Assembly (NCBI GenBank): GCA_029262975.1
Contig: JAJCYJ010000606.1
Span: 1 to 7,136 of the forward strand
Source: Saprospiraceae bacterium
Lineage (GTDB): Bacteria; Bacteroidota; Bacteroidia; Chitinophagales; Saprospiraceae
DNA length: 7,136 bases
Direction: 5' to 3'
The notes under the pieces are model-generated. The model worked only from the letters and a program-made list of their open reading frames with translations, was not told the origin of the DNA and did no database searches. This document shows, piece after piece, positions 1 through 7,136 of this stretch. Positions within the stretch are counted from its first letter, which is position 1. Each line of letters begins with the position of its first letter. A program made the translations under genes and the position numbers.

Positions 1-46
1 TGTGTAATTACTATAGGTTATTAAAATAAAGCAAATGATACAACAA

Positions 47-120
47 GTGGAGTGAATTTCAAATTCGCTAAAATCACTTCGGGTTCAATCGTTCTTTAGC
101 TCTGTGTGAAGTAATTTCAA
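47..120. repeat. Pair of imperfect direct repeats upstream of the first sulfatase
   Basis: GTGGAGTGAATTTCAA (47-62) and GTGAAGTAATTTCAA (106-120) match at 14 of 15 aligned bases with a single-base indel; the starts are 59 nt apart. The first copy also holds part of a short palindrome, GAATTT-C-AAATTC (54-66). Paired direct sites are common for AraC-family regulators, and the neighbouring HTCS carries such a domain, so this is a candidate operator. The binding assignment is inference. Confidence 0.3.
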
Positions 121-132
121 CAAAGGTTGAAA
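115..132. repeat. Inverted repeat TTTCAAC-n4-GTTGAAA
   Basis: A perfect 7-bp inverted repeat with a 4-nt loop (AAAG) lies 69 nt before the first sulfatase start. No T-run follows, so it does not look like an intrinsic terminator. Its place upstream of the -7-like box fits an activator or repressor site. Its left arm overlaps one copy of the direct repeat at 106-120. Confidence 0.35.
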
Positions 133-155
133 ACCACTCCCTATTTAGGCAAGCT

Positions 156-172
156 TTTATTTTGAAAATAAA
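156..172. promoter_or_regulatory. AT-rich palindrome with -7-like box upstream of the first sulfatase
   Basis: TTTATTTT-G-AAAATAAA is a perfect 8-bp inverted repeat around one central base, ending 28 nt before the sulfatase start codon. TTATTTTG (157-164) within it matches the Bacteroidetes -7 consensus TAnnTTTG at all but one of the defined bases. It could be the promoter core, an operator covering it, or chance in AT-rich sequence. No convincing -33 partner is seen. Confidence 0.3.
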
Positions 173-200
173 TGCCTCTGCTAAAACATAATATTATACT

Positions 201-1619
201 ATGAATCGACTACTAATATTTCTAATTCCACTGATGGTCATGTGCCAACCTGCCAATGAGGAGGTGGCAACAAATGAGCAGCAACTACCTAACTTTGTAA
301 TTATCTTTTGTGACGATCTTGGATATGGTGATCTCAGCAGCTTTGGTAATCCAACAATCATGACACCTCATCTTGACCAGATGGCAGTTGAGGGTCAAAA
401 GTGGACTCAATTCTATGTCGCTGACCCCGTCTGTACGCCCAGCAGGGCAGCCCTGATGACGGGCCGATATCCGATCCGGTCAGGGATGACTTCCAAGAAG
501 AGGGCGGTCCTCTTTCCCGACTCCGGAAGCGGATTGCAATCAGAAGAAGTAACGATCGCTGAAGTCCTGAAGCAAAAAGATTATGCGACGGCTACAATTG
601 GAAAATGGCACCTGGGACATTTGCCGCAATATTTGCCAATGGCACAAGGCTTTGACTCTTACTATGGTATCCCGTATTCTAATGATATGGATGCAGCTCG
701 TGGTATGTGGCCCTATATTCATGAGCATAAGACCGATCCCGCTTTCTTATCAGAGATTAAGAATTATAATGTACCATTAATGGAGAATGAAGCCATCATT
801 GAGCGGCCTGCTGACCAGACGACTATTACGCGTCGGTATTCAGATAGAGCAGTGGATTATATTAAAGAGCACCAAGACAAACCCTTTTTCTTATATCTCG
901 CCCATTCACTTCCGCACATACCTTTATTCGCGTCTGATGAATTTGTAGGCAGCAGTAAGCGTGGATTATATGGGGATGTACTTCAGGAAATTGATGATGG
1001 GGTAGGAAAGATCCTGAAGACATTAAAAGAGCTGAATTTAGCCGAAAATACAATTGTTCTTTTCACCTCTGATAATGGACCGTGGAAGGCTTTTGACACG
1101 CATGGAGGTTCTGCAGGTCCGCTACGCGCTGGGAAGGGGACCACTTTCGAAGGTGGACAAAGAGTACCTACAATCTTCTGGGGACCAGGCAATGTCAAAC
1201 CAGGTGTTGTTACAGAAATGGGATCAACCCTAGATGTGATCCATACATTTGCTTCTTTAGCAGGAGCACAAATCCCGCAAGACAGAAAGATGGATGGCTA
1301 TGATCTTTCTGCAGTATTAAAAGGTACCGGTAAGAGCCCTCGGAATTCATTTTACTATTGGGCATTTGGAGAGTTACATGCCGTCCGATCTGGTCCGTGG
1401 AAATTACATGTCCAGCAGCGAGTACCCATCACATATAATCTGATTAAGGAATTGGAGCAACCGGAGTTATATCAAATAGAGGCAGATATTTCTGAACACT
1501 ATGATGTAGCAGGGGCTCAAGAAGAGGTGGTTAAAAAATTACAAAAAATGATAGATGCGCATCAGCTGGATGTTGTGGGTTCCACCCCAGATCAGTTGGA
1601 TATTAGAATTAAGGATTGA
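201..1619 (+). CDS. Exported S1-family (formylglycine-dependent) sulfatase, arylsulfatase A/GALNS-like
   Basis: Hydrolyses sulfate esters, most likely on a sulfated glycan, outside the cytoplasm. The 472-residue protein is of normal S1 sulfatase length. It begins with a hydrophobic signal (residues 4-14) followed by Cys15, a plausible but non-canonical lipobox because Met precedes the Cys. Metal-binding Asp38-Asp39 lie in FCDDLGYGD. The sulfatase signature CTPSRAALMTGR starts at Cys78, the residue expected to become formylglycine. GKWHLG (Lys135, His137), His239 in SLPHIPL, Asp291-Asn292 in TSDNG and Lys312 in RAGKGTTFEGG complete the usual active site, so the enzyme looks intact. The GYGD, YYGIPYSNDM and GGQRVP stretches resemble the arylsulfatase A / N-acetylgalactosamine-6-sulfatase branch, but the substrate cannot be assigned. 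The ATG at 201 gives a proper signal peptide; no Shine-Dalgarno is visible. The next gene is a glycan sensor. Codons over the active-site motif are unusually GC-rich (see findings). Confidence 0.95.
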   Translation: MNRLLIFLIPLMVMCQPANEEVATNEQQLPNFVIIFCDDLGYGDLSSFGNPTIMTPHLDQMAVEGQKWTQFYVADPVCTPSRAALMTGRYPIRSGMTSKKRAVLFPDSGSGLQSEEVTIAEVLKQKDYATATIGKWHLGHLPQYLPMAQGFDSYYGIPYSNDMDAARGMWPYIHEHKTDPAFLSEIKNYNVPLMENEAIIERPADQTTITRRYSDRAVDYIKEHQDKPFFLYLAHSLPHIPLFASDEFVGSSKRGLYGDVLQEIDDGVGKILKTLKELNLAENTIVLFTSDNGPWKAFDTHGGSAGPLRAGKGTTFEGGQRVPTIFWGPGNVKPGVVTEMGSTLDVIHTFASLAGAQIPQDRKMDGYDLSAVLKGTGKSPRNSFYYWAFGELHAVRSGPWKLHVQQRVPITYNLIKELEQPELYQIEADISEHYDVAGAQEEVVKKLQKMIDAHQLDVVGSTPDQLDIRIKD

Positions 1620-1625
1620 GGAACG

Positions 1626-1687
1626 ACCTTCGGCATAGCCGAAGTTGATGTCTGGGAGACATCGAAGTAACGAAACTGCGAAGCAGG
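1626..1687. repeat. Triple-hairpin palindromic element (REP-like)
   Basis: Three perfect inverted repeats follow one another, each with a 3-nt loop: CTTCGGC/GCCGAAG at 1628-1644 (loop ATA), GATGTCT/AGACATC at 1647-1663 (loop GGG), and CTGC/GCAG at 1676-1686 (loop GAA). The pentamer CGAAG recurs at 1640, 1663 and 1679. The array begins 8 nt after the sulfatase stop codon and is non-coding. It may be a dispersed intergenic palindromic repeat, an mRNA 3'-end stabiliser or part of a terminator. The pairing is seen directly; repetition elsewhere in the genome and any function are inference. Confidence 0.6.
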
Positions 1688-1703
1688 TGTTAAGGCCTTT
1701 TTT
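1676..1703 (+). terminator. Possible weak intrinsic terminator after the first sulfatase
   Basis: The third small hairpin (CTGC-GAA-GCAG, 1676-1686) is followed after 11 nt by a run of six T (1698-1703), with an AAGGCCTT palindrome overlapping the start of that run. The gap between stem and T-run is too long for a textbook Rho-independent terminator and the stem is short. It may still end or attenuate the sulfatase transcript together with the two stronger hairpins just upstream. Confidence 0.25.
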
Positions 1704-1778
1704 AGGTAAGACAGTGGATGGTGGTCAGTTTATCCGTTCTTGAAAAAGTTAGACTTCTGATGAATTTAATCTCAAACA

Positions 1779-1786
1779 TAAATTTG
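1779..1786 (+). promoter_or_regulatory. Candidate Bacteroidetes -7 promoter box for the HTCS gene
   Basis: TAAATTTG matches the Bacteroidetes -7 consensus TAnnTTTG exactly and ends 20 nt before the HTCS start codon, which would give a 5' leader of roughly 10-15 nt. No clear TTG-type -33 element is present at the expected distance; the nearest upstream TTG (1740-1742) is too far. In AT-rich DNA an 8-nt partial consensus can arise by chance, so this remains a candidate. Confidence 0.35.
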
Positions 1787-1806
1787 TTTACTATCTTATG
1801 AAATGA

Positions 1807-4800
1807 ATGAACCTACCAACCACATATAAGATTTTTCACAGGAGCTTACTGGTTTTTCTGTTTCTGGTACTTTGTGGTAACTGCATTTCTCAACTCGATG
1901 AGCTACATTTTGAACATCTTACTGTTGAAGATGGGCTCTCCCACGGTAGTGTTCGAGCTATTTTTCAAGACCACAAAGGCTATATGTGGTTTGGAACGGA
2001 GTATGGACTGAACCAATATGACGGCTATCAATTTAAAGTATACCAGAATGATCCTCTGGATAGCACTTCCATTGATTACAATACAATCAATTATATCACA
2101 GAAGACAGTCACCACAGACTATGGATTGGGACTGAAGAATCATTGAATTATCTGAATAGAGATCTCAACACTTTTGTCCGATATCAACATAACCCTGACG
2201 ATGCCAATAGTATTGCTAAAGGGTCTGTTAATGGGGTTCTTGAAGATCATAATGGAATTCTCTGGGTCTCTACACCAGGGATGCTGCAAGAATTTTATCC
2301 TGAGACAGGCGTGTTTATAAAATACCTGGCCAAGGATAATGAAGGCAACTTATTGGGCCAGACCGGTGCCTTATATGAGGATAGTCATCATAACCTCTGG
2401 GTGACTACAGAAAAAGGTGTGCGGTTATTTGACAGGACGAAAAAGGAATTTTCTAATCCTTTGCAAGATCATCAAGCCTTTGTTGATGAACAGGTAGCGT
2501 TCTATATGACCCTGATCGAAGATCAAAAGGGCGATCTATGGGTTGCCAACCGTGGGGATGGCATTAGAAAGTTCTCTTACTCGAGTCGGACCTGGGAGCA
2601 TTATCGTCACGATGAGCATGATGCGCAAAGCTTAAGAAGTAATTTTGTAAATGGACTTTTAGAAGATAAAGATGGCCGTATCTGGATATCAACCGGACGA
2701 TCTGGACTTGATTATTTTGATATAGCATCTGAAACTTTTTTCCATGTCCAAAGCAATGCAACGGATAAAAGCAGTCTCAATGCTATCGCACTCAATACCC
2801 TTTATGAAGATCAAAGTGGCGGCATCTGGATCGGGACCTGGCATGGAGGCCTAAGTTATTTACAGAAAGACTATCGCAAATTTCAACATATCAAAAAAGA
2901 TATAAGTGGAAAAAGCCTTAGCTCGGACCTGGTACAAGCGGTTGTATCTGACAAAGACGGTAATCTTTGGATAGGCACGGAAGAAGGAGGCGGGTTAAAT
3001 TATTATGCTACGAAAGAGAAGATTTTCAAAACGATTGTAGCTCCCGAGACAGCGGGTAATAAACATCTTGGCTCATTGAATATCAAATCTCTTCTCTGTA
3101 GTCGATCAGGACTAATCTGGATTGGGACAATGGAAGGGCTGGATATGTACGACCCGGAGAGCTTCAAATGGACTCATTATCGCAATGATCGCAATGATAT
3201 TAAAAGTATTATGCCCGGTTTTGTTAATTCAATATTAGAAGATGCTCAGGGAAATATCTGGGCTGGAATATCAGGAGGGGGATTGAATCGTCTTGATCCA
3301 GAATTGGGTACTTTTAAATATTTCCCTTATAGTTCTGAAGCTGAAGGGAGGTATGAGACTATAACAGCACTTATAGAAGATAAATCCGGAATTATTTGGG
3401 CAGGTACGGCAGAGGACGGATTGTTGAGTTTTGATCCCAATTCTAATAAATTCACTCTTTATGATGACATTATTGCTGATCGCTCCATTAACTGTATATA
3501 CGAAGATGAGCAGGGATTGCTTTGGATAGGAGCAGGAGGCAGTGGTCTGAAATCTTTTAATCGAATCACAGGTTTTGTTTCCATTTTTGATCAACAAGCC
3601 GGACTGCCCAGCAATTATATAAGTGGCATTCTCGCAGACGAAACAGGCCGTTTCTGGGTAAGTACAGCTAATGGGATTTCATGTTTTAATCCCAGGGAAA
3701 TGACATTCCAAAATTATGATGTTAGCGATGGATTGCAAAGCAATCAATTCTCAAGAAATGCATTTTGTAAAACAATGACCGGAGCGTTCTGCTTTGGTGG
3801 TGTCAATGGCTTTAACCTTTTTTACCCCGATGAGATCATCAGGAATGAAAAACCACCTTCCGTAGTAATAAGAGATTTTCAACTATTCAATAAATCAGTT
3901 CAAATAGGTGCGAAATCTTCTCCTCTGACAAAACATATAGACAATACCGAAAGTATAACGCTCAATCACAGACAGTCCGTCTTCTCTTTTGAATTTGCTG
4001 CCTTGAATTTTACGGCTCCGGAGAAAAATCAATATGCTTATATGATGGAGCAGTATGATGAAGACTGGAACATGGTCGGTACACGAAGGTTTGCCAGCTA
4101 TACCAATCTTCCTCCCGGAGATTATACTTTCAGGGTGAAGGCTTCTAACAACGATAATGTCTGGAATGAAGAAGGGGTATCAATAGATTTAAAAATTTTG
4201 CCGAAGCCCTGGCTCACCTGGTGGGCATATACTATATACACGATACTTGTGCTTGTATTATTCTACCTTTTTCGGGTTTATGAACTAAGTAGAATGAAGA
4301 TTAGAAATGAATTGATGTTAGAAAAATTAAATCATCAAAAAGATGCAGAAATGCATCAGTTAAAGATGAACTTTTTTACCAATATTTCACATGAGTTACG
4401 TTCACCCCTGACACTGATTTTGAGCCCTTTAGAAACTTTAATGTCCGACAACAAGACTGAGCAGTTTGTGCAGAGACAATATATATTAATGGAACGGAAT
4501 GTTCAGAAATTGCTAAGATTAATCAATCAGTTATTGGATTTTAGAAAAGTTGAGTTGGGTATGTTGCAATTAAAAGCTGCAAAAGGTGATGTTGTAAAAT
4601 ACACACAAGAGGTAGTACACGTTTTTAATTCCCTTGCCTCAAAGAAGAACATCGATCTTAGATTCAATAGTCACCAGCCGAAATTAGAATCCTGGTTTGA
4701 TTGGGATAAATTAGAAAAGGTTTTGTTCAATCTCATTTCTAATGCCATAAAGTTTACACCTGAATCTGGTGTAGTGGAAATATCTGTAGATACAATGAGT

Positions 4801-5991
4801 GCGACTCATAATGACTTATCTGAGGGGAATACAAGCGAATATGCCGTTATTTCAATTAGCGATACGGGACCAGGGATTCCTTCTGATAAAATTCCTTTAA
4901 TATTTGAACGATTTTATCAAGTAAGTCCTGAAATAAAGACAAAGGAAGGTGGATTTGGGATTGGACTTGCGTTTGCAAAAGAACTTGTTGAAATGCATCG
5001 CGGAATGATTAAAATAGAATCTGAGGTAGGCAAAGGAAGTGTATTCAAAGTGATGCTGCCTCTTGGTCATAATCATTTGGAACCAGAAGAAATAGTTGTT
5101 TTTTCTGATGAAGGAAAAGAAGAATTAGTGTCGGATGTCATGGTATTGGAAGGCAGTGATCAAATTGAAGAAACCATAAAGATTGAACCTAAGCAAACTA
5201 TTCTAATTGTAGATGACGATGTAGATATCCGCGCTTATCTGAATGAGAATCTGAGCGACTCCTACACGATCCTAGAAGCTAGTAATGGAAAAGAGGCATG
5301 GCATATTACAAAAGACCAAATGCCTGCTGCAATACTTAGTGATGTCTTAATGCCAGAAATGGATGGGATCGATTATTGTAAACTTGTTAAGACGAATATG
5401 GACTACTGCCATATACCAGTTATACTTCTTACAGCTCTGAGTGCCGTGGAGCATCGCATTTCTGGAGTCGAAGCTGGAGCCGATGTATATATTCCTAAAC
5501 CTTTTAATCTTCAGCTCGTAAAGGCTACAATTGCAAACCAATTGGAATCAAGAAAAAAATTGCGGCAAGCTTCACAGACTAATTTATTACTCAGTCCCGA
5601 AGATTACTCTCCAACTTCTATGGACAAGGATTTTCTTGAAAAAGTGATACAGATCATTGATGAGCATCTTGATGAATCAGATTTTGATATGAATGATCTT
5701 CAAAAATCCCTTGGTATGAGCAACTCAAGTCTATACAGAAAACTAAAAGCTCTGACAGATCAATCGATCAATGAATTTATAAGAAATATTCGATTGAGCA
5801 GGGGGTCTGAGTTGTTGAAGCAATCGGAATTGAACATCTCCGAGATTTCATATATGGTAGGATTTACAGATCCTAAATATTTTTCAACTTGTTTCCGCAA
5901 GAGATATGATTTGACTCCTTCCAGATTTCGGACGAGGATCCGAAAAGAAAGTAAATCAAAGATTCGAATCGGATTGCAAGATCATTTATAA
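1807..5991 (+). CDS. Hybrid two-component system (HTCS) sensor kinase/response regulator, glycan-sensing type
   Basis: One-protein signal system: periplasmic ligand sensing, histidine kinase, receiver and DNA-binding output in 1394 residues, a normal HTCS length. In order: signal peptide about 1-28; 14 Reg_prop blades with WIGT-like motifs whose key Trp lie at 61, 106, 153, 198, 245, 293, 341, 388, 438, 485, 531, 573 and 617, the 14th having Cys662 instead, giving two seven-bladed propellers; Y_Y_Y domain about 735-797; one membrane helix about 803-822; coiled linker; HisKA with His862 in ISHELRSP; HATPase with N box around Asn975/Asn979, DTGPG from Asp1019 and GFGIGLA from Gly1049; receiver with Asp1136-1138, phosphoacceptor Asp1179, Thr1209 and Lys1231; AraC-type helix-turn-helix about 1275-1377. 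All catalytic residues are present. Upstream ATGs fail: 1798 meets a stop after two codons and 1803 is out of frame. It sits between two sulfatases, with the second only 9 bp downstream, so it probably controls sulfated-glycan use. The ligand is unknown. Confidence 0.97.
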   Translation: MNLPTTYKIFHRSLLVFLFLVLCGNCISQLDELHFEHLTVEDGLSHGSVRAIFQDHKGYMWFGTEYGLNQYDGYQFKVYQNDPLDSTSIDYNTINYITEDSHHRLWIGTEESLNYLNRDLNTFVRYQHNPDDANSIAKGSVNGVLEDHNGILWVSTPGMLQEFYPETGVFIKYLAKDNEGNLLGQTGALYEDSHHNLWVTTEKGVRLFDRTKKEFSNPLQDHQAFVDEQVAFYMTLIEDQKGDLWVANRGDGIRKFSYSSRTWEHYRHDEHDAQSLRSNFVNGLLEDKDGRIWISTGRSGLDYFDIASETFFHVQSNATDKSSLNAIALNTLYEDQSGGIWIGTWHGGLSYLQKDYRKFQHIKKDISGKSLSSDLVQAVVSDKDGNLWIGTEEGGGLNYYATKEKIFKTIVAPETAGNKHLGSLNIKSLLCSRSGLIWIGTMEGLDMYDPESFKWTHYRNDRNDIKSIMPGFVNSILEDAQGNIWAGISGGGLNRLDPELGTFKYFPYSSEAEGRYETITALIEDKSGIIWAGTAEDGLLSFDPNSNKFTLYDDIIADRSINCIYEDEQGLLWIGAGGSGLKSFNRITGFVSIFDQQAGLPSNYISGILADETGRFWVSTANGISCFNPREMTFQNYDVSDGLQSNQFSRNAFCKTMTGAFCFGGVNGFNLFYPDEIIRNEKPPSVVIRDFQLFNKSVQIGAKSSPLTKHIDNTESITLNHRQSVFSFEFAALNFTAPEKNQYAYMMEQYDEDWNMVGTRRFASYTNLPPGDYTFRVKASNNDNVWNEEGVSIDLKILPKPWLTWWAYTIYTILVLVLFYLFRVYELSRMKIRNELMLEKLNHQKDAEMHQLKMNFFTNISHELRSPLTLILSPLETLMSDNKTEQFVQRQYILMERNVQKLLRLINQLLDFRKVELGMLQLKAAKGDVVKYTQEVVHVFNSLASKKNIDLRFNSHQPKLESWFDWDKLEKVLFNLISNAIKFTPESGVVEISVDTMSATHNDLSEGNTSEYAVISISDTGPGIPSDKIPLIFERFYQVSPEIKTKEGGFGIGLAFAKELVEMHRGMIKIESEVGKGSVFKVMLPLGHNHLEPEEIVVFSDEGKEELVSDVMVLEGSDQIEETIKIEPKQTILIVDDDVDIRAYLNENLSDSYTILEASNGKEAWHITKDQMPAAILSDVLMPEMDGIDYCKLVKTNMDYCHIPVILLTALSAVEHRISGVEAGADVYIPKPFNLQLVKATIANQLESRKKLRQASQTNLLLSPEDYSPTSMDKDFLEKVIQIIDEHLDESDFDMNDLQKSLGMSNSSLYRKLKALTDQSINEFIRNIRLSRGSELLKQSELNISEISYMVGFTDPKYFSTCFRKRYDLTPSRFRTRIRKESKSKIRIGLQDHL

Positions 5992-6000
5992 ACTGTAGTT

Positions 6001-7136
6001 ATGAGAATAGTTTTATTTTTTGGATTTGCAATAACATTAGGTCTATGTATTCTTCTAAGCTGCGCAAGTGGAAACAAAAAAGACACCAACCATGCTCCCA
6101 CTTTTGATCCACCTAATATAGTAGTTTTTATTGCTGACGATGTCAGTTGGAATGATCTGGGCTGCTATGGCAATACATTTGTCCAGACACCTAATATCGA
6201 TCAATTAGCTTCCACGGGTATCAAATTCACAAATGTGTACTTGACTGCAAGCTCATGTAGCCCGAGCAGGAATAGCATTATCACAGGTCGTTACCCCCAT
6301 AATACAGGGGCAGCGGAACTCCATACCGAACCTCCATTGAGTATGATATCTTTTCCTGAAATTCTGCGTGCACACAATTATTACAATGTGCAGGCTGGTA
6401 AGTTTCATATGGGAGCATATGCGAAAAGAGCTTTTGATATTGCTTATAACGATCAGGAAACCAATGGTGATGGCGGCGAGGATAACTGGGTAAAGTCAGT
6501 GCATGAGCGACCAAAAGACAAACCCTTTTTTATGTGGTTTGCCGCTTATGATGCTCATCGTAATTGGGGACCAAACGAATTTAGTGGTACGCACAATCAG
6601 AAATTAATCACACCCCCGGATTATTTAGCCGATGGCGATCAGACCAGGATTGACTTGGCCAAATATTATGATGAGATTAAAAGATTTGATCACTATATCG
6701 GTGCTGTAGTTGAAGAGCTTAAGACACAGCAGGAGTTTGAGAATACCATAATCATTGTTATGGCCGATAACGGAAGACCCTTCCCGCACAGCAAGACCAG
6801 GGTCAATGACAGAGGGATGAAGACACCATTTATTATTCACTGGCCGGATAAAATTAAAAACAATGGGGCTCTTTGCAACGGACTGGTAAGTGCCGTGGAC
6901 ATAGCACCAACTTTACTGGAATTAGCCGGTATAGAAATCCCTGATCACATTCAGGGATATAGTTTTAAATCTCTGATCGAAAAGCCTGATGAACAATTTC
7001 GCAACTATGTATTCGCTGAACACAACTGGCATGATTATGAGGCGCACGAGCGTATGGTCCGTGACAAGGATCATCTATATATTCTGAACTCACGCCCGTT
7101 GCTACCTCAATTAGGGCCGCTGGATGCTATCGGTAG
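6001..7136 (+). CDS. Exported S1-family sulfatase, heparan N-sulfatase-like subgroup (3' end beyond window)
   Basis: The frame stays open from ATG 6001 to the window edge, 378 codons without a stop, so the C-terminus is missing; S1 sulfatases usually run 450-550 residues. It begins with a lipoprotein signal: a hydrophobic stretch ending in the lipobox LLSC (Cys21), predicting a membrane-anchored enzyme. Active-site residues seen: Asp46-Asp47 in IADDVSWND, formylglycine Cys86 in CSPSRNSIITGR, Lys134 and His136 in GKFHMG, His186 in AAYDAHRNW, Asp256-Asn257 in MADNG, and Lys265 in HSKTR. CSPSR, PHNTGAAELHTEP and the late NWHDYEAHERMVR stretch resemble proteins annotated as N-sulfoglucosamine sulfohydrolase-like (SulfAtlas S1_8-type); this subgroup call is from memory and the true substrate may be another sulfated sugar. 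It starts 9 bp after the HTCS stop, with no room for its own promoter outside the HTCS coding end, so co-transcription is likely. No Shine-Dalgarno is seen. Confidence 0.93.
   Translation, partial: MRIVLFFGFAITLGLCILLSCASGNKKDTNHAPTFDPPNIVVFIADDVSWNDLGCYGNTFVQTPNIDQLASTGIKFTNVYLTASSCSPSRNSIITGRYPHNTGAAELHTEPPLSMISFPEILRAHNYYNVQAGKFHMGAYAKRAFDIAYNDQETNGDGGEDNWVKSVHERPKDKPFFMWFAAYDAHRNWGPNEFSGTHNQKLITPPDYLADGDQTRIDLAKYYDEIKRFDHYIGAVVEELKTQQEFENTIIIVMADNGRPFPHSKTRVNDRGMKTPFIIHWPDKIKNNGALCNGLVSAVDIAPTLLELAGIEIPDHIQGYSFKSLIEKPDEQFRNYVFAEHNWHDYEAHERMVRDKDHLYILNSRPLLPQLGPLDAIG

Noticed and set aside
1..200. End of an upstream gene or small RNA gene
   Set aside because: No sustained open frame with protein-like content is seen on either strand, and no tRNA-like fold or known RNA motif is evident; only short repeats are visible.
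540..1198. Several 60-70-codon open frames on both strands within the first sulfatase
   Set aside because: They are overlapping alternative frames of an intact, conserved coding region and lack start-site or protein-family support.
1798..1829. Upstream ATGs at 1798 and 1803 as HTCS starts or a leader peptide
   Set aside because: The ATG at 1798 reads Met-Lys-stop; the one at 1803 gives only eight codons before a stop in another frame. Neither has other support as a leader peptide.
3271..3597. 108-codon open frame on the minus strand
   Set aside because: It lies wholly inside the HTCS propeller region, whose + strand frame has clear domain motifs; the minus-strand product shows no recognisable family features.
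6281..6840. Two minus-strand open frames (6281-6514 and 6625-6840)
   Set aside because: Both are antisense to the second sulfatase, whose + strand frame carries every expected catalytic motif through this stretch.
1..7136. CRISPR array, insertion sequence or attachment site
   Set aside because: There is no repeat-spacer periodicity, no transposase or integrase coding sequence, and no terminal inverted repeats with target duplications. The repeated motifs in 1885-3822 are protein-level propeller blades.

Overview
The window reads as Bacteroidota (Bacteroidetes) DNA. The evidence is a complete hybrid two-component system (HTCS) sensor/regulator of the type these bacteria use to control glycan-utilisation loci, two exported sulfatases with lipoprotein-like signals, AT-rich DNA, and no Shine-Dalgarno sequence before any of the three starts. 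Two sulfatases beside an HTCS fit a locus for degrading a sulfated polysaccharide (a PUL or sulfatase cluster). No SusC/SusD pair, glycoside hydrolase or polysaccharide lyase lies in the window, so the target glycan cannot be named from this piece.

Layout, all genes on the + strand. 1-200: AT-rich leader with three short inverted repeats and one imperfect direct repeat, but no gene. 201-1619: complete S1-family formylglycine sulfatase with a CTPSR motif. 1620-1806: 187-bp intergenic region that begins with three compact 3-nt-loop hairpins in a row (about 1626-1687) and ends with a candidate Bacteroidetes -7 promoter box just before the next gene. 1807-5991: 1394-residue HTCS with signal peptide, 14 propeller blades, Y_Y_Y domain, one membrane helix, histidine kinase, receiver and AraC-type DNA-binding domain. 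6001-7136: a second S1-family sulfatase with a CSPSR motif, 9 bp after the HTCS stop and cut by the window edge after 378 codons.

Likely working model (inference): the HTCS senses an oligosaccharide in the periplasm through its double propeller, phosphorylates its own cytoplasmic receiver, and its AraC domain activates nearby genes, probably including one or both sulfatases. The sulfatases act outside the cytoplasm and remove sulfate esters (or N-sulfate, possibly, for the second) from the glycan. They belong to clearly different subgroups, so they probably attack different sulfated positions. Both need a formylglycine-generating enzyme or anaerobic maturase encoded elsewhere.

The architecture is of a well-known kind. 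The least ordinary signals are the intergenic triple-hairpin element, a sharp rise in synonymous GC over the active-site motif of the first sulfatase, and the repeats upstream of that gene.
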